From Salinicoccus albus DSM 19776 (lineage in GTDB: Bacteria; Bacillota; Bacilli; Staphylococcales; Salinicoccaceae), in the NCBI RefSeq assembly GCF_000385175.1, contig NZ_ARQJ01000033.1, forward strand, positions 1-64,000: a DNA stretch of 64,000 nucleotides. The letters are read 5' to 3'. The notes beneath the pieces are model-generated. The model made no database searches. It saw only the letters and a list, made by a program, of their open reading frames with translations, and was not told the origin of the DNA. The first letter of the stretch is position 1. The number at the start of each line of letters is the position of its first letter. Shown in pieces: positions 39,823-52,273 of this stretch. The translations under genes and the position numbers were made by a program.

Positions 39823-40291
39823 TGGAAATAATCTTCACTGTCATCTCGCTGCCGTCAGGGAGGGGCACGATGACGGAGTCATTCAGCTCAGCGTCAAGCA
39901 GGGCTTTTGCTATCGGAGATTCATTTGAAATTTTCCCTTCAAACGGATCGGCTTCAGCACTGCCGACAATCTGATATTTTTCTTCATCTCCGTCAGGCAC
40001 CTCGCTGAAAGTCACTGTCTTGCCGATTTGCACGATATTATTATTCCCGTTGTCTTCAATGATCTTCGCATGGCGGAGCATGTCCTCAATCTTTGTAATT
40101 TCCTGTTCGATAAAGCCTTGTTCATCTTTCGCGGCATCATACTCTGAGTTTTCGGAAAGGTCGCCAAAACTTCTCGCCACTTTTATCTTTTCGACCACAT
40201 CAGGCCGTTTGACAGTTTTAAGTTCTTCCAGGTCCTCCTGCAGTTGTACATATCCGCTCTGTGTCATTGGAAATTCTTTTTGCATATCCAT
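39815..40291 (-). CDS. greA: Transcription elongation factor GreA
   Basis: A 158-residue factor that reactivates backtracked RNA polymerase. The N-terminal coiled coil includes [21 protein letters not shown] and [14 protein letters not shown], whose acidic tip (D and E) reaches the active site. The C-terminal FKBP-like domain has [12 protein letters not shown]. The ATG at 40291 is preceded by GGAGG at eight bases. Between udk and mtnN. Confidence 0.96.
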   Translation of the reverse strand: MDMQKEFPMTQSGYVQLQEDLEELKTVKRPDVVEKIKVARSFGDLSENSEYDAAKDEQGFIEQEITKIEDMLRHAKIIEDNGNNNIVQIGKTVTFSEVPDGDEEKYQIVGSAEADPFEGKISNESPIAKALLDAELNDSVIVPLPDGSEMTVKIISID

Positions 40292-40327
40292 TAAATATTC
40301 CTCCATGTATTCGTAAAATTAAATTGG

Positions 40328-40948
40328 TTACTTATTCAATAAAGTTCTGATCTTGGTCGTGATTAAATCGATTGCTACGTTATTTTCTCCACCTTCGGGT
40401 ATAATTACATCACTGAAACGTTTTGTCGGTTCGATAAATTGAAGATGCATCGGGCGCACAACATTCAAATACTGATTGATGACAGAATCGAGTGTTCTGC
40501 CACGGGTCTCGATATCCCGCTGCAGGCGCCGCAGAATTCTGATATCGGAATCAGTATCCACGTATATTTTTACATCCATCAGATCTCTCAACGATTCATT
40601 TTCCAGAGCAAATATACCTTCGATGATGATCACATCCCTGGGTTCGACATAGATCGTTGTGTCACTCCTTGTGTGTATTTCATAATTGTATGTCGGCACT
40701 TCTACCGGCTGACGCTTGAGCAGCTGGCTGATATGGGCTGTCAGAAGATCATTGTCAAAAGCGAATGGGTGATCATAGTTTGTATTGAGCCTTTCTTCGA
40801 ATGTTTTGTCACTCTGATCTTTATAGTAATAATCCTGCTCAATCAGTGCGACACTGTGCTCGTCCAACGCCTCCATGATCTTTCTTGTAACGGATGTCTT
40901 GCCTGAACCCGAGCCACCGGCTATGCCTATTATCGTCGGCTTTTTCAT
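40328..40948 (-). CDS. udk: Uridine kinase
   Basis: A 206-residue kinase that phosphorylates uridine and cytidine. The P-loop is [33 protein letters not shown] and IIIEGIFAL are the nucleoside-binding motifs. It overlaps the upstream methyltransferase by four bases and is followed by greA. Confidence 0.96.
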   Translation of the reverse strand: MKKPTIIGIAGGSGSGKTSVTRKIMEALDEHSVALIEQDYYYKDQSDKTFEERLNTNYDHPFAFDNDLLTAHISQLLKRQPVEVPTYNYEIHTRSDTTIYVEPRDVIIIEGIFALENESLRDLMDVKIYVDTDSDIRILRRLQRDIETRGRTLDSVINQYLNVVRPMHLQFIEPTKRFSDVIIPEGGENNVAIDLITTKIRTLLNK

Positions 40949-41586
40949 CTGTTTTTTACCTCTTTATTCTTACTGATGACCAAAAGTCCATCCCCCACCG
41001 GTAAAAATGAACTGAACATTTCGGAGGATGCGATATGTTGATTGAAAGCATCCACCCTGGCCTGCATTTTACGTCTGTTTTTGGACTGTATATGCCTGTC
41101 GACCACCATCCCCCTGAGAAGAAAGTTATCAACGAGGATAAGCCCGCCCTGTTTAATGAAAGGGCTGTACATTTCAAAAAATTTCTGGTTGTTGCCCTTG
41201 GAAGCATCGATAAAAAGCATATCAAAAGTACGATCAGCAATTTCTTTATGCAAAGTGTCGGCGGCATCACCAAGTATTGGTTTCACCCTATCGGTGACAT
41301 TATATTTTTCAAAGTTTGCTTCTGCAGCCCGGTGGCTGTCTTCATTCTTTTCTAACGTCACCACTGAAACACCGGGATGGACAGATAGCATATGCAATGC
41401 ACTGTAACCGATGGCAGTGCCAATCTCAAGGATATGCCTGGTCCCCGTCAGATGTATATAATGCTTCATCACCTCAAGCGCATCCCGGTCCATGATCGGG
41501 ACATTGTTTTCAACAGCATCTGTGTGTACATCCACAAACAATTCGTCCGAACTGTTCAGCGCTGCAACATAATCATATATATCCAA
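40945..41586 (-). CDS. trmR: tRNA 5-hydroxyuridine O-methyltransferase TrmR (YrrM)
   Basis: A 213-residue class I O-methyltransferase. [14 protein letters not shown] is SAM motif [21 protein letters not shown] and [13 protein letters not shown] are the metal-binding motifs of the catechol-OMT fold. In Bacillus the homologue methylates 5-hydroxyuridine at the tRNA wobble base. A TTG at 41586 (LDIYDYV) aligns with the family N-terminus and has GGTGAG upstream; the frame is open to a TTG at 41613. Confidence 0.85.
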   Translation of the reverse strand: MDIYDYVAALNSSDELFVDVHTDAVENNVPIMDRDALEVMKHYIHLTGTRHILEIGTAIGYSALHMLSVHPGVSVVTLEKNEDSHRAAEANFEKYNVTDRVKPILGDAADTLHKEIADRTFDMLFIDASKGNNQKFFEMYSPFIKQGGLILVDNFLLRGMVVDRHIQSKNRRKMQARVDAFNQHIASSEMFSSFLPVGDGLLVISKNKEVKNR

Positions 41587-41610
41587 TATTCTCACCACAT
41601 ATAAAAAATA

Positions 41611-41635
41611 CAACTGATAACAGAGTTATCAGTTG
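41611..41635 (-). terminator. Terminator after mltG
   Basis: CAACTGATAAC (41611-41621) and GTTATCAGTTG (41625-41635) form an 11-bp perfect stem; the minus strand then reads TATTTTTTAT. It lies just before trmR, so trmR is expressed from read-through or from its own promoter. Confidence 0.75.
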
Positions 41636-41697
41636 CTGTATTTATCATGTTTTATAGTAGCATAGTTTAATTCACTTGAAAAGAAGATTTTATCTTT

Positions 41698-42825
41698 CTA
41701 CTCATTATTAATATACTCTTCCCGATTTTCCACATGTTCTTCGAACGTTTCAGCAAAGTGGTTGTTTCCTTCACTATCGGCAAGGAAGTAGTAGTAATCG
41801 GTATCCGAAGGGTTCATGGTACTCTGCAGTGATTCCATACCGGGGGAAGCAATCGGTCCCGGCGGCAGGCCGCTGTTGATATAGGTATTATAAGGATCTT
41901 CAACCTCAAGATCTTCAAACGTAGTTGTTTCCTGATGTTCTCCGATAGCATAGAGGACTGTAGGGTCAGTTTGCAGCGGCATGCTCGGGTTCTCACTCAT
42001 CCTGTTGAGGAAAACACTGGCAATTCTTGAACGGTCTGCGACTGAAGTCGCTTCTTCTTCAATGATAGAAGAAAATGTCAGAAATTCATGGAAAGACAAG
42101 TCAGTCTCTTCACCTTCATAATTGATCGTATAACCGTCTGCTGAAGTGTATACCGAATAACTGTTATTCTGTGTTGCATCGAGCATATTTCTTATTAGAG
42201 CCTGAAGGTCCGGGCTTTCCTGGGTTATCTCATAGGTCGCAGGATATAAGTAACCTTCCAGCGGATACTTCACTTCCTCATTCAAAATTTCTTCGCTCAG
42301 CATGTCCGGATAGTCTTCGATCAGGGACTGTATAAATTCCTCATCATTCATCAGTTCAAGAAATTGATCTGATGAGACGGGCAGCTGCTCTTCAACACGG
42401 GCAGCGATCTCTTCGACCGAATAGCCCTCCGGTATTGTCAGACGATACTGTACTTCCTCATAAACACTGCCGGTCTCGAGCGTCCGGGCAATTTGTTCAA
42501 AGTCCATCGCCGGAGATAAATCATATTCTCCTGACTGATAATTCGTAATGTTGTTTAGCCGAAGAAATATTTGAAACATAGTGCCATTTCTAATAATTTC
42601 CTCCTCTTCCAGCTGCTGGCCGATCATGCTTGCTGAGGCGCCCTCTTCAATCGTCACCTGCTGCGTCTCGGTCGAGTTCGGATCCAGCGGTTCCGTACTG
42701 GACTGGAAGTACATATAGAGCATAATTATAACGACGATAATTATAACCGACAATGCAGCGATTATGAATAAGGACAGGTAGGAAGATACATTTTTTGAAA
42801 ATTTAATATCATCATGTCTGCTCAT
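41698..42825 (-). CDS. mltG: Endolytic murein transglycosylase MltG
   Basis: A 375-residue membrane-anchored lytic transglycosylase that trims new glycan strands. One span (about 16-39) follows a short cytoplasmic N-terminus. A LysM-like domain (VQYRLTIPEGYSVEEIA) comes next, then the YceG catalytic region with LEGYLYPATYEI, SSIIEEEATSVADRSRIASVF (catalytic Glu in IIEEEA), LQTDPTVLYA and YNTYINSGLPPGPIASPG. Full length. Confidence 0.95.
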   Translation of the reverse strand: MSRHDDIKFSKNVSSYLSLFIIAALSVIIIVVIIMLYMYFQSSTEPLDPNSTETQQVTIEEGASASMIGQQLEEEEIIRNGTMFQIFLRLNNITNYQSGEYDLSPAMDFEQIARTLETGSVYEEVQYRLTIPEGYSVEEIAARVEEQLPVSSDQFLELMNDEEFIQSLIEDYPDMLSEEILNEEVKYPLEGYLYPATYEITQESPDLQALIRNMLDATQNNSYSVYTSADGYTINYEGEETDLSFHEFLTFSSIIEEEATSVADRSRIASVFLNRMSENPSMPLQTDPTVLYAIGEHQETTTFEDLEVEDPYNTYINSGLPPGPIASPGMESLQSTMNPSDTDYYYFLADSEGNNHFAETFEEHVENREEYINNE

Positions 42826-42848
42826 ACTAAACTCCTATCTCAAAAAGA

Positions 42849-42871
42849 GCTTCCAATTAGCAATTGGAAGC
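42849..42871 (-). terminator. Terminator between yrzB and mltG
   Basis: GCTTCCAATT (42849-42858) pairs with AATTGGAAGC (42862-42871) with a 3-base loop; CTCTTTTTG follows on the minus strand. Confidence 0.75.
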
Positions 42872-42895
42872 CATTCTGAATCACATGTCAATGAT

Positions 42896-43201
42896 TTACT
42901 CTTCAGGTTCATCCATTTGAGTATTGACCACTTCTTCAATCATGTCCCACTCTTCGTCAGTTTCAACCGGAAGGAACTTGCCGCCTTCACCATCTTCATC
43001 CACAACATTGATCATTGGAATCAGCTCTATTTCTTCCTCGTCGTTTGAGAAATTGCCCTCTTCAGCCAGGATTACATAATCCTTAGCAAATTCAGGATGA
43101 TGAAATTCAAGCATTTTTCGATAAAGTACTTCATTTTCTTCTTCGTCATACAGAGTCAGCAGCTCTTCATCTGTATTGAAATCCATTTCTTCCTGGCTCA
43201 T
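42896..43201 (-). CDS. DUF1292 protein YrzB
   Basis: A 101-residue acidic protein of the DUF1292 family, function unknown. [26 protein letters not shown] and [18 protein letters not shown] match the family pattern. It lies three bases after ruvX in the conserved ireB-ruvX-yrzB group. About a quarter of the residues are acidic. Confidence 0.9.
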   Translation of the reverse strand: MSQEEMDFNTDEELLTLYDEEENEVLYRKMLEFHHPEFAKDYVILAEEGNFSNDEEEIELIPMINVVDEDGEGGKFLPVETDEEWDMIEEVVNTQMDEPEE

Positions 43202-43204
43202 GAT

Positions 43205-43636
43205 TCATTCTCCTTTTACTGGATTATCGAGATAGCCCTGCAGTATGAAAACAGCAGCCATTTTATCGATTACAGCTTTTCGTTTTTTACGGGATACATC
43301 GGCTTCAAGCAGTGTCCGCTCAGCACCTGCAGTACTGAGACGCTCATCCCACAATAGTATTTTAACATCTGGCAGTCTATTTTCAAGCAATTTACTAAAG
43401 TGTATGGATCGTTCCCCGCTTTCACCGATGCTGTTATTCATATGTTTTGGAAGTCCGACTACGATTTTGGTGACATCATTCTCTTTGGTAATCTTTTCGA
43501 CTTTGTCTATACCGTAGTTTCCGTTTTCAGAATCAATCTTTAAAGTTGTCAGTCCCTGAGCAGTCCAGCCAAAAGCGTCGCTGAGCGCCACTCCTACTGT
43601 TTTAGTGCCTACATCCAGGCCGAGTGTCCTACTCAT
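43205..43636 (-). CDS. ruvX: Holliday junction resolvase-like RuvX (YqgF)
   Basis: A 143-residue RNase H-fold nuclease involved in 16S rRNA 5'-end maturation or junction resolution. [34 protein letters not shown], and [11 protein letters not shown] carry the acidic catalytic residues. It overlaps ireB by 8 bp. Confidence 0.95.
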   Translation of the reverse strand: MSRTLGLDVGTKTVGVALSDAFGWTAQGLTTLKIDSENGNYGIDKVEKITKENDVTKIVVGLPKHMNNSIGESGERSIHFSKLLENRLPDVKILLWDERLSTAGAERTLLEADVSRKKRKAVIDKMAAVFILQGYLDNPVKGE

Positions 43637-43892
43637 TGATCTCCTGCTCGATGTATGTTCTCACGAGAACTTCCATAATTTCATCGCGGTCAACGTGGCG
43701 TATGTTGTTGCGCGCTTCATTATGGCGTGGAATGTACGCAGGATCTCCACTTTGAAGATAACCCACAATCTGGTTGATTGGATTGTATCCGCGCGCCTCC
43801 AAAGTTTTGTAGACGTTAGTCAGAATCTCTTTTACATTATGTGCCTGCGTATCTTCAACACTGAACTTCCTTGTCTCGTCGAATTGATTCAA
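43629..43892 (-). CDS. IreB-family regulatory phosphoprotein
   Basis: An 87-residue protein of the IreB/YrzL family (DUF965). [27 protein letters not shown] and [15 protein letters not shown] are diagnostic. In enterococci IreB is a substrate of the Ser/Thr kinase IreK and affects cephalosporin resistance; the threonine in FDETRKF fits a phosphosite. A TTG at 43892 matches the family N-terminus and has GGGAG eight bases upstream; an ATG frame extends to 43919. It follows alaS as usual. Confidence 0.88.
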   Translation of the reverse strand: MNQFDETRKFSVEDTQAHNVKEILTNVYKTLEARGYNPINQIVGYLQSGDPAYIPRHNEARNNIRHVDRDEIMEVLVRTYIEQEINE

Positions 43893-43959
43893 ATTCAGCA
43901 CTCCCATCATTACTAGCATTTGCCCTTCATTATAGCATTTTTAAGGAATCTATTGAACG

Positions 43960-46587
43960 TCAAAGATGATTTTTAACAAATTGTAATGCATTTGTTACAT
44001 TAGAGGGGTTCGTGCCGCCGCCCTGGGCCATATCGGGACGTCCGCCGCCCTTGCCGTCAACTTCGGCGGCCATACCTTGCATGATATCTCCTGCTTTATA
44101 TCTGTCTGTCAGCACTTTTGGTACAGTAACCACAAGAGATACTTTGCCATCATTAACTGAAGCCAGGGCGATGATTGCATCCTGGGCTTTAGATTTAATA
44201 TTATCCATGGTCCCTCTGAGTTCTTTTGCGTTGTCGGCGGAAACAACGCTGGCAATCAGTTTCACACCATTGATCTCTTCGATCATATCATCGATATTGG
44301 CCAGCTTCTCGTCCTGCACTTCAGACTTAAGCGCCCGGTTCTCCTCCTTGAGTGTTTTATTTTCATCAAGCAGTGCATCTATCCTTTTTTCTGTCTGGTC
44401 TTCTTTGACTTTCAACAGAGAAGCGATTTCAGATAAACGATCTTCTTTTTCCTGATACAGGCGGACAGCATGCTTGCTTGTGACCGCTTCTATCCTTCTT
44501 ATCCCCGCACCGATTCCTGTCTCAGATGTGATTTTGAATAAACCGATTTCGGAGGTATTCCTTACGTGGATACCGCCGCACAGTTCGACGGAATACGCAT
44601 TAATATCGACGACGCGGACAGTACTGCCATATTTTTCCCCGAAAAGGGCCATCGCCCCTTTTTCTCTGGCTTCTTCCATCGGCATCTGCGAGATTGACAC
44701 TTCAAGGTTTTCAAAAATGCTCCGATTGACTGTATCTTCAATCTTTTTGAGTTCTTTGGAAGAAAGACCGTCCAGATGGGAAAAATCAAAACGCAGCCGG
44801 CTGCTTTCGACGAGCGAACCTGCCTGAGTGACATGGTCTCCGAGCGTATCTCTTAAAGCCTGATGCAGCAGATGAGTCGCGGTATGGTTCTTCACGATAA
44901 ATTTCCGTTCATCACGGTCCACTTCAAGGTCGTATCCTTGCTCTCTTTTGATTATCCCAGTGTTAAGATCGGCGACATGAACATTTTGACCGTTCGGTGC
45001 CTTATAGACTTCAGTCACTTCCAGCTCAGTGCCGCTGCCGGAAATGATGCCTTTATCTGCCACCTGCCCGCCGCTGACTGCATAGAACGGTGTCTTATCA
45101 AAAATGAGCTCGACGGTGCCGGGCGCTTCGGCCTGGCTGACTGCTTCATCTTCATTGATAATATGAAGCAGTTTCGCATGTTCTGATTTTGAACTGTAGC
45201 CTGTAAATATGCTGTCAGAATCGATGTTTGCCAGAGTTTCAGACTGGACCTGCATGGATGCTCCGGATTTTCTTGCATTGCGCGCTCTTTCCCTCTGTTT
45301 ATCCATCTCAGCTTTAAATCCGGCTTCATCGATGCTCAATCCGTCATTTTCGGCATATTCCCGAGTCAGTTCAAAGGGGAAGCCGTAGGTGTCATAAAGT
45401 CTGAAGGCATCTTCACCTTTGATAATTCTACCATGTTCCAGAGCTTTCTCCTTAAGGCCTTCATAAATGCGTATCCCTTCATCCAGAGTGCCAAGGAATC
45501 TCTCTTCCTCTTTTTTGATGACTTCCTTGATAAAATCTTTCCGATCGGCAACATTCGGGTAGAATCCGCTCATGACTGAAGACACAGTATCTACAAGCTC
45601 AAACATGAAAGCCCTTTTTATCTTCAGATCCTTACTGAATCTGACTGCCCGTCTGAGCAGCCTTCTCAACACATAGCCCCTGCCCTCGTTAGAAGGCAGC
45701 GCCCCGTCCGCAACAGCAAAGCTCACTGTTCTGATATGGTCACTGATCACTTTAAATGCTGCATCTGTTTTTCTGTCTGTCCCATATTTAATGCCGCTCA
45801 GCGCTTCGATTTTCTTAAGGATTGGTGTGAACAGATCCGTATCATAATTCGTAGGAGCATCTTGCATGACACTTGCGATACGTTCGAGTCCCATACCAGT
45901 ATCAATATTTTGTTTAGGCAGGGGTGTGTACGAACCATCCTTATTATGATTGAATTCACTGAACACAAGATTCCAGATTTCCAGATACCTTTCGTTTTCT
46001 CCGCCCGGATACATCTCTTCAGCGGCAGTTCCGCTCCCATAAGCATCTCCCCGGTCATAGAATATCTCACTGTTCGGGCCGCACGGGCCTTCACCGATAT
46101 CCCAGAAGTTGCCCTCAATACGTATGATCCGCTCCGGTGCCAGTCCAATCGTCTCTCTCCAGATACCATAGGCATCCTCATCTTCAGGATGGACTGTGAC
46201 ATAAAGCAGATTTTCATCAAAACCGATCCAATTTTTATTTGTCAGGAAATCCCAGGCATATTCGATTGCTTCTTTCTTGAAATAATCTCCAATCGAGAAA
46301 TTGCCGAGCATTTCAAAGAAGGTGTGGTGTCTGGCTGTGAACCCTACATTTTCAATATCATTGGTCCTGATTGATTTTTGAGCGTTGACTATTTTAGGAT
46401 TCTCAGGCTTCACTCTGCCGTCAAAGTATTTTTTCATTATCGCTACACCTGAGTTGATCCACAGTAACGAATCGTCACCGATCGGCACGAGCGGCGCGCT
46501 CGGCTCTACCATATGATCCATTTCTTTGAAATAATTGATAAAAAGGTCTCGGATTTCATTTCCTGATAATTGCTCCATTGTTTTCAC
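43960..46587 (-). CDS. alaS: Alanyl-tRNA synthetase
   Basis: An 875-residue class II synthetase. The catalytic core has [19 protein letters not shown] and [12 protein letters not shown]. The editing domain (about 555-720) has [11 protein letters not shown] and [13 protein letters not shown] with zinc-binding His and Cys. The C-terminal DHHA1 domain has [14 protein letters not shown]. It is preceded by a T-box leader and followed by ireB. Full length. Confidence 0.98.
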   Translation of the reverse strand: MKTMEQLSGNEIRDLFINYFKEMDHMVEPSAPLVPIGDDSLLWINSGVAIMKKYFDGRVKPENPKIVNAQKSIRTNDIENVGFTARHHTFFEMLGNFSIGDYFKKEAIEYAWDFLTNKNWIGFDENLLYVTVHPEDEDAYGIWRETIGLAPERIIRIEGNFWDIGEGPCGPNSEIFYDRGDAYGSGTAAEEMYPGGENERYLEIWNLVFSEFNHNKDGSYTPLPKQNIDTGMGLERIASVMQDAPTNYDTDLFTPILKKIEALSGIKYGTDRKTDAAFKVISDHIRTVSFAVADGALPSNEGRGYVLRRLLRRAVRFSKDLKIKRAFMFELVDTVSSVMSGFYPNVADRKDFIKEVIKKEEERFLGTLDEGIRIYEGLKEKALEHGRIIKGEDAFRLYDTYGFPFELTREYAENDGLSIDEAGFKAEMDKQRERARNARKSGASMQVQSETLANIDSDSIFTGYSSKSEHAKLLHIINEDEAVSQAEAPGTVELIFDKTPFYAVSGGQVADKGIISGSGTELEVTEVYKAPNGQNVHVADLNTGIIKREQGYDLEVDRDERKFIVKNHTATHLLHQALRDTLGDHVTQAGSLVESSRLRFDFSHLDGLSSKELKKIEDTVNRSIFENLEVSISQMPMEEAREKGAMALFGEKYGSTVRVVDINAYSVELCGGIHVRNTSEIGLFKITSETGIGAGIRRIEAVTSKHAVRLYQEKEDRLSEIASLLKVKEDQTEKRIDALLDENKTLKEENRALKSEVQDEKLANIDDMIEEINGVKLIASVVSADNAKELRGTMDNIKSKAQDAIIALASVNDGKVSLVVTVPKVLTDRYKAGDIMQGMAAEVDGKGGGRPDMAQGGGTNPSNVTNALQFVKNHL

Positions 46588-46613
46588 TCCTTGTCAAATT
46601 ACGGAATAAAAAA

Positions 46614-46800
46614 ACCGTCCTCAATAAAGGGACGGTCTTAACCGCGGTACCACCCAGGTTATGGCAGATGCCATCACTCTAAGATTATCTCATTTTACTG
46701 AACTACAGCACGTCAAAAGGCGTATCATTGTTTCCAGCTGCCACAATGTCTCTGTAAAATTACGTTCCTAAGAATTGATAGTCCAGTTTTTCACTTGTCA
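46614..46800 (-). promoter_or_regulatory. T-box riboswitch leader of alaS
   Basis: The minus strand carries the T-box core GGGTGGTACCGCGG (46655-46642), directly followed by a terminator stem (ACCGTCC 46614-46620 with GGACGGT 46630-46636) and a T-run, then the alaS ribosome-binding site. Upstream sequence to about 46800 can form stem I. Uncharged tRNA-Ala would stabilise the antiterminator and allow alaS expression. I could not fix the specifier codon by eye. Confidence 0.93.
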
Positions 46801-46828
46801 ATGATTATAGATTCAAACGGATACTGTG

Positions 46829-49198
46829 TCAATTAAAATCGTATGGTGACACCTCACCCATGTTGATCATCGCCGGTATCCTTACCATATTCTCCTCGGT
46901 CAAAACCGTCTCTTCAGGCAAGGCGTTTTCCCTGTCACTGCCCGTTACATCCATACCGAAGACGGTATGGATCATTTCCGTGAGCGATGTATTCCTTTGA
47001 ATACCTTCCCGCTTCAAGGCATCGTAAAAAGCGGTGTCGTCCCCGCATATAATCAGGGACTCCCTGGCTCTGGAGATGCCGGTATAGACGATGTTCTTCA
47101 TCAGCATATGCCGATAGCTTTTAACGACCGGCATAATGACTATGGGATATTCGCTGCCCTGTGCCTTATGAATGCTTGTACAATATGCATGTGAAAGTTC
47201 TATCAGTTCTTTTCTTTCATAGGCGATATGAATGCCGTCAAAGTCAACCGTAATGGTATCTTTCTCCGCTCCATCCTGATCTTTGAATAATATAGAGTCA
47301 ATGATCCCGGAGTCCCCGTTGAATACATTGTCCTCCGCTCTGTTAACAAGCTGGATGACTTTATCACCTTCACGGAAGCGCAGATCACCAAACTCGATTT
47401 CATTCTTATCATCTTCACCGGGATTTAAAATCCGCTGGAGTATCTGGTTGAGTTTTGTGATGCCAGCATTTCCCTTGTATATTGGGGCAAGCACCTGGAT
47501 ATCACGCATATCATACCCTTTAGTCACTGCCTTGTCCACGACATTTTCTACGAGTTCGGGGATCTGGTTTATCCCGGCCGGGATAAACAGCCGATCGGTG
47601 AATTTCTGCCGTATATCCATCTGTCTGTCTTCTTTGATTTCATGCGCCAGACGGATGATTGAGGAGCCTTCCCCTTGACGATAGATGGTATCCAGTTCAG
47701 TCACTGGGATGACATCCGATGTTATCAGATCTTTAAATACAGTACCGGGACCGACCGAGGGCAGCTGGTCCCGGTCCCCGACAAAAACAAGTATGGTATA
47801 AGGTTTTACATTGCGCATGAACTGGTAGAACAGCCAAGTATCAACCATGGACATTTCATCGATGATAATCAGCTCCGCATCCAGATCCGCATCGATCAGT
47901 TCGTCTTTACCAGTCTCCATGCCCCAGCCGATCAATCTGTGTATTGTGGATGCTGAAATGCCGGCAGTTTCACTTAACCGTTTGGAGGCGCGGCCGGTCG
48001 GTGCGATAAGTTTGACCGGATATTCATCGGCTGAATATTCGCCATAGTCCTTAAGTTTATGAATTCTGTGATAAGCATTGATGATGCCTTTGACAATGGT
48101 TGTCTTACCTGTACCGGGTCCGCCCGTAATTATTGAGATCTTTTGTGTCAGCGCCCGGATGATCCCCTCTTTTTGTTTCCTATTATATGAAATATCAAAA
48201 TGATCTCCGACTTCCTCAACCGTTTCTCCCGCTTTTTCAGTACTGATTGATATGTCAGTACGGTCATTAACAAGCCGGTATATCTGTTCCGCGGATTTAT
48301 ACTCCGAATAAAACAACGACGGGATGTAAATACTGCCTTCAAAATCGATCAGCTGATCACTGTCGCACAATGCATGGACAGCATCAATGATCTCCGTATC
48401 GGCGAAATAGCTTGTATCATCTTTCGCAAGGAGCTCATCAGCGGAACTGACCAGATCCTCCATTCTGATATAGGTATGTCCGTCAGACATGACCAGCGAT
48501 TCCATGACATACATGATCCCCGCTTTCAGCCTGCCGGTGTCATCCAAGGTTATCCCGGAGCTGAGCGCAATCCTGTCCGCTGTCGCAAAACCGATGCCTT
48601 CAATATCCATGACCAGCCTGTAGGGTTCTTTATCAATGATATTCAGAGTGTCTTCATCGTAGGTCTTTAAGATCCTGGCACTCATCCGGGCGCCAAAGCC
48701 CAATTCTGTCAGCTTGATGATCATCTGCTCCGTCTGGCGGTTCTCCAGTATCGTTCTGTGGATCATGTCGATTTTGTTTCCGGATAATCCGTCGACCGTT
48801 TTTAAAGCTGCCGGGTCGTCGGATATTTTCTCAAGGGCATCCACTCCAAGGGTGTCCACGATTTTTTTTGCGGTCTTTTCACCGATGCCCGGAAAAGTGT
48901 CTCCCGACAGGTAATGTATGACGCCCCGCACTGTGTTGGGCAGTGCCTTCTTAAAAGAGTCGGCACTGAATTGTTCGCCATACCGGGTGTGATTAGTTGT
49001 TTTGCCTGAAAAGCGGTAGCTCTCCCCTTCTGTAACTGCATGAAAATATCCCGTCACAATAACGTCGTCATTGAAATGGGTATTCGTCTCGGTAATATTC
49101 ACTTTAAGGACGGCAAAACGGGTCTGTTCACTCAAGAAAATGACACGCTCCACTTCACCGGTCACATAAGTGTCATCATAAATTGTCGATTGTTCCAT
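46829..49198 (-). CDS. recD2: ATP-dependent DNA helicase RecD2
   Basis: A 789-residue SF1B 5'-3' helicase of the RecD/TraA type not associated with RecBC. An N-terminal OB-like region and helix-hairpin-helix segments (FPGIGEKTAKKIVDTLG; VDGLSGNKID) precede Walker A TGGPGTGKTTIVKG (about 356-369), Walker B IIDEMSMVD, and GDRDQLPSVGPG. A C-terminal AYCTSIHKAQGSEYP motif closes it. It helps replication-fork progression and mismatch repair. It follows the TPR gene and mnmA. Confidence 0.95.
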   Translation of the reverse strand: MEQSTIYDDTYVTGEVERVIFLSEQTRFAVLKVNITETNTHFNDDVIVTGYFHAVTEGESYRFSGKTTNHTRYGEQFSADSFKKALPNTVRGVIHYLSGDTFPGIGEKTAKKIVDTLGVDALEKISDDPAALKTVDGLSGNKIDMIHRTILENRQTEQMIIKLTELGFGARMSARILKTYDEDTLNIIDKEPYRLVMDIEGIGFATADRIALSSGITLDDTGRLKAGIMYVMESLVMSDGHTYIRMEDLVSSADELLAKDDTSYFADTEIIDAVHALCDSDQLIDFEGSIYIPSLFYSEYKSAEQIYRLVNDRTDISISTEKAGETVEEVGDHFDISYNRKQKEGIIRALTQKISIITGGPGTGKTTIVKGIINAYHRIHKLKDYGEYSADEYPVKLIAPTGRASKRLSETAGISASTIHRLIGWGMETGKDELIDADLDAELIIIDEMSMVDTWLFYQFMRNVKPYTILVFVGDRDQLPSVGPGTVFKDLITSDVIPVTELDTIYRQGEGSSIIRLAHEIKEDRQMDIRQKFTDRLFIPAGINQIPELVENVVDKAVTKGYDMRDIQVLAPIYKGNAGITKLNQILQRILNPGEDDKNEIEFGDLRFREGDKVIQLVNRAEDNVFNGDSGIIDSILFKDQDGAEKDTITVDFDGIHIAYERKELIELSHAYCTSIHKAQGSEYPIVIMPVVKSYRHMLMKNIVYTGISRARESLIICGDDTAFYDALKREGIQRNTSLTEMIHTVFGMDVTGSDRENALPEETVLTEENMVRIPAMINMGEVSPYDFN

Positions 49199-49223
49199 AC
49201 AAAATCACTGTCCTTGGTTGTCA

Positions 49224-49873
49224 CTATCCATTGCTTTCAGTCAGCTTACGGAGTGCATGATGGGCAAGATGATGATCATTTTGAATTTCTGATGCATTTC
49301 TGAAATGATGTATTGCAGCATTCTGATCATCATATTTCATCAGTTTTAACAGCCCCATGTTGTACTCTGCGTCGGCATGATCCGTCTTATCGATCACTTT
49401 GCCAAGCAGTTTTTCCGCAGGGTCATACAGCGAGACCTGGCAGCACAGAAGACCATACTGAAATGATATATCCAAATCATCCGGTTTGGCATTATGCGCC
49501 GCTTCAAAAAATTGAATCGCTTTCTCCGGTGAATCCAGATGGACATGTGACATGGCCAGCATGAAATTCAGATCGCCGTCCTCAGGATTTCTGCTGTAAG
49601 CAAGCAGATACAGCCTCACTGCTTCAGAGTATCGTTCGCTGTCAAAATAGATGTTTGCCAGGGAATAATATGCGCTTGTACTGCCAGAATTCAAAGTGAT
49701 GGCTTTCTGCAGAAAATTTTCCGCTTCCTGATCTCTGCCTGCCTTATGAAGCATGTTTGCACCATTGATATAATGAACTTCTTCCCGGGGTTCTGCCTCG
49801 ATTGAATTGAAAATTGCTTCTATCGCCGCTTCCATTTTTCCGTCACGCATCAGTTTTTCGTATTCCAGACCCA

Positions 49874-49874
<1 letters not shown>
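49224..49874 (-). CDS. TPR-repeat protein
   Basis: A 216-residue soluble protein with five or six TPR units (for example INGANMLHKAGRDQEAENFLQKA and YSLANIYFDSERYSEAVRLYLLA). The position between mnmA and recD2 is conserved in Bacillales, but the role is unknown. Its start codon overlaps the mnmA stop by one base, so the genes are coupled. Confidence 0.85.
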
Positions 49875-51004
<1,130 letters not shown>

Positions 51005-52126
51005 CTATACCAATCTCTCGTATATTTCCTTTAACGCTTCTGTAATCCGCTCGATCTCCTCAGTTTCTGTCAGATGGGAAAAGCTGAATCTCAAAGATTT
51101 CATTACCCGTTCATCCTCACCATACATTGACGCGAGCACATGGGAGGGTTCAACCGTCCCCGCATGGCATGCTGATCCTGCGGAAATATAAATATCCGCC
51201 ATATCAAGTGCAGTGAGCAGAAATTCCGATTTTGCCCACGGAAAGTACAGATTAATGATATGGGTGGCTGACTGGTTGACGTCACCATTTACCTTGAACG
51301 GGATTTCAGCTTGTGTAAGATCATTGAGAAATTTCTCTTTCATCTGCATTTCCCTGATCGTTCTCTCAGTTCTGCCATCGTGTGCTTTCTGCATCGCCTG
51401 GCTGATGGCATAGATGAACATACTGTTTTCTGTGCCGCCTCTGGCATCTTTTTCCTGGGAACCGCCCGTAATCAACGGTGTCATCATCACCCCGGTTTTG
51501 CGATAGAGCACGCCGACCCCTTTCGGTCCGTAAATCTTGTGGCCGCTGAGGGAAAGAAGGTCGATACCCAGATTTTTGACATCAACGCCAATATGGCCGA
51601 ATGCCTGGACAGCATCGACATGAAACAGTGCGGCGTGGTCATGCAGCATCTGCCCGATTTCATAGACAGGCTGCATGACACCTGTTTCATTGTTAATAAA
51701 CATAACGGAAATGAGTCTCGTATCTTCTCTCAGTTCCTGTCTGAAGTGATCCATATTCATGACACCGTTCTCATCGGTTTTTATATAGCTGACTTCAGCG
51801 TGTGCTTCCAGCGATTTATAAGTGTTGAGCACTGAAGCATGTTCTATTTCTGTGGTAATTATATGGGGACGGTCATATTTTGATACAATCCCTCTGATTG
51901 CCATATTGTTTGCTTCAGTCGCACCGCTGGTGAAGATGATTTCCTGCGGGGAAGCATTCAACAGATCAGCAACCGCCCTGCGTGAGGATTCAAGATGTGC
52001 TTTCGCACGCTTGCCGAGTTTATGGATACTGGATGGATTGCCAAATTCATCAGAATGAACCATCACATTTTCAATTATATCTTTATCCAGAGGCGTTGTT
52101 GCTGCATAATCTGCATATACTCCCAC
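51005..52126 (-). CDS. Cysteine desulfurase (NifS/IscS family)
   Basis: A 373-residue PLP enzyme that takes sulfur from cysteine, probably for tRNA thiolation with MnmA (the YrvO role). YADYAATTPLD at the N-terminus, TSGATEANNMA, the PLP-lysine motif SLSGHKIYGPKGVG (about 197-210) and the active Cys in SAGSACHAG are present. A GTG at 52126, with AAAGG eight bases before it, is preferred to the GTG at 52135. Directly upstream of mnmA (15 bp). Confidence 0.93.
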   Translation of the reverse strand: MGVYADYAATTPLDKDIIENVMVHSDEFGNPSSIHKLGKRAKAHLESSRRAVADLLNASPQEIIFTSGATEANNMAIRGIVSKYDRPHIITTEIEHASVLNTYKSLEAHAEVSYIKTDENGVMNMDHFRQELREDTRLISVMFINNETGVMQPVYEIGQMLHDHAALFHVDAVQAFGHIGVDVKNLGIDLLSLSGHKIYGPKGVGVLYRKTGVMMTPLITGGSQEKDARGGTENSMFIYAISQAMQKAHDGRTERTIREMQMKEKFLNDLTQAEIPFKVNGDVNQSATHIINLYFPWAKSEFLLTALDMADIYISAGSACHAGTVEPSHVLASMYGEDERVMKSLRFSFSHLTETEEIERITEALKEIYERLV

Positions 52127-52273
52127 TGATATCACCTTTCACTTTCTTAAATAGCATTATTATACATTATTAGATTCTAACATGGAACAGCCAATTTTTA
52201 TACTTTCCAAACTCGTTCGTTAGACAATTCAAACACATTCACTGATAATTGTTTTAAAAGAGGAGGCGTTGAA

